In this document: positions 63,283-64,000 of the stretch, one piece after another
How positions within the stretch are numbered: position 1 is the first letter of the stretch
Layout of the letters: each line of letters opens with the position of its first letter
Assembly (NCBI GenBank): GCA_001403755.1
Contig: CYUH01000015.1
Span: 1 to 64,000, forward strand
Source of the DNA: Chryseobacterium senegalense
GTDB taxonomy: Bacteria > Bacteroidota > Bacteroidia > Flavobacteriales > Weeksellaceae
Reading direction: 5' to 3'
DNA length: 64,000 nt
Made by a program: the position numbers and the translations under genes
The notes under the pieces: generated by a model
The model's database searches: none
The model's input: the letters and a program-made list of their open reading frames with translations, nothing else
What the model was told of the DNA's origin: nothing

Positions 63283-64000
63283 GTGAAAAGCCTGAAGGAT
63301 TTTTTACATAATTTCTTTAAAAACAAGGGGCAATTTGTTTTTGTTTCGCTTTTGATTTCTAAGATTACTGCTTTTCTCAGTTCCCTTATCATCATCCGAT
63401 TATTACCCGAAAACGAATTTGGAATATTAAGTATTGTTGCAACAGTTTTTGCAGTAATTATTCCTTTTAGCGGCTTTGGAAGCCAACAAAGTTTGTTGCG
63501 ATATGGTTCAATGAGCGAAAATTTAAGAGAAAAAAGGGAATTGTCGGAATATCTTCTTTATAAAGGTTTTGGCTACCAAGTGCTGCTGAGCATTATTTTT
63601 TTATCAGTAAGCTTATTTTATATCAAACAGTACGAAGACATTTTCATTATTTTTATTTTTTTTGCTGTACGGTTGATTGGCTTTTTCTTTTTTAATCATA
63701 TTCAGTCGGAACTGCGGGTTTTCGGGGATAATCGGAAGTTTGCAATGGTGAATAATGTTGTAAATATTTTCGGCCTTATTTTGCTTTTTATTTTAACCTA
63801 TTTTTTCAGTATAATAGGATATTTGATTGCTTTAGCTTTTACGCCTTTTTTAGCACTTTTTTGGTTCAGAAAGGAACATTTTAGTTCTATTTCAAGGAGC
63901 GTAAATCTGCCAAAGAAAGAAATATTTCAATACGGATTGCACGCCTCCGGAACTGCATTGCTTTCTGATATGCTTTTTGCTGCAGATGTTTTGCTGCTTA
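63283..64000 (+). CDS. Polysaccharide flippase (Wzx-like), truncated by window end
   Basis: An open frame starts at GTG 63283, two bases after the preceding stop, and runs to the window edge (239 codons) without a stop. Many hydrophobic segments are seen: FVFVSLLISKITAFLSSLII, ILSIVATVFAVIIPFSGFGS and IFIIFIFFAVRLIGFFFFNH. The early IRLLPENEFGILS is typical of Wzx/MOP-family flippases. It would move lipid-linked sugar units across the inner membrane. No -7 box is seen; it is translated from the upstream transcript. Confidence 0.8.
   Translation, partial: MKSLKDFLHNFFKNKGQFVFVSLLISKITAFLSSLIIIRLLPENEFGILSIVATVFAVIIPFSGFGSQQSLLRYGSMSENLREKRELSEYLLYKGFGYQVLLSIIFLSVSLFYIKQYEDIFIIFIFFAVRLIGFFFFNHIQSELRVFGDNRKFAMVNNVVNIFGLILLFILTYFFSIIGYLIALAFTPFLALFWFRKEHFSSISRSVNLPKKEIFQYGLHASGTALLSDMLFAADVLLL

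Overview
The window comes from a member of the Bacteroidota, most likely a flavobacterium of the Chryseobacterium/Kaistella/Epilithonimonas group. The evidence is AT-rich chromosomal DNA, genes without Shine-Dalgarno sites, several TAnnTTTG -7 promoter boxes, and Bacteroidota-type genes (tandem metal-binding domains, MobC/MobA pairs, DUF4251, DUF6660-like proteins). It has two halves: an accessory element from base 1 to about 34,572, then ordinary chromosome.

The left half is an integrative mobilizable element. A tyrosine recombinase (33097-34308, minus) lies beside a 3' fragment of a tRNA-Asn gene (34529-34572) that starts at the anticodon loop. The element therefore entered a tRNA-Asn gene whose rebuilt copy should lie left of the window. 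The other end carries the mobilization set: HTH protein, VirE-type ATPase, toprim primase-like protein, a possible oriT, MobC, a MobA/VirD2-type relaxase and a membrane protein. No type IV secretion genes are visible, so transfer probably needs a helper.

The cargo is mainly metal resistance. A copper/silver block (5077-20778) holds a Cys-rich secreted protein, metal-binding lipoproteins, a CusA-type RND pump split into two ORFs, its outer-membrane channel, two adaptors, a haem-binding protein, MerTP with a GDCCVxC protein, a DUF305 protein, a CPH-type P1B ATPase and a multicopper oxidase with a barrel-like C-terminus. Six copies of a YTCPMHP...CGM metal-binding domain occur in four of these proteins. 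A zinc/cobalt/cadmium block (20979-29160) holds a second small Cys-rich protein, a CzcA pump fused to its outer-membrane channel, an adaptor and a CPC-type ATPase. No metal-responsive regulator is visible. A defence-like stretch (29682-33060) follows: an FRG-like protein, a predicted PD-(D/E)xK nuclease and an AbiE toxin-antitoxin pair whose toxin gene is broken by an internal deletion.

An IS3-family (IS150-like) element (about 34672-36094) sits between the tRNA fragment and the chromosome, inside the loop of the pepT terminator. From 36134 on the genes are core: pepT, HMG-CoA lyase, OsmC, a SufT-like protein, an exonuclease, csaA, cytochrome c, an enolase-superfamily enzyme, meaB, an M48 peptidase, an MlaE/F lipid transporter with a separate MlaD, a sugar transferase, queE, folD, pgi, lon, a PpiD-like chaperone, an HdrB/HdrC-like Fe-S pair, and the start of a polysaccharide cluster that runs off the right edge.
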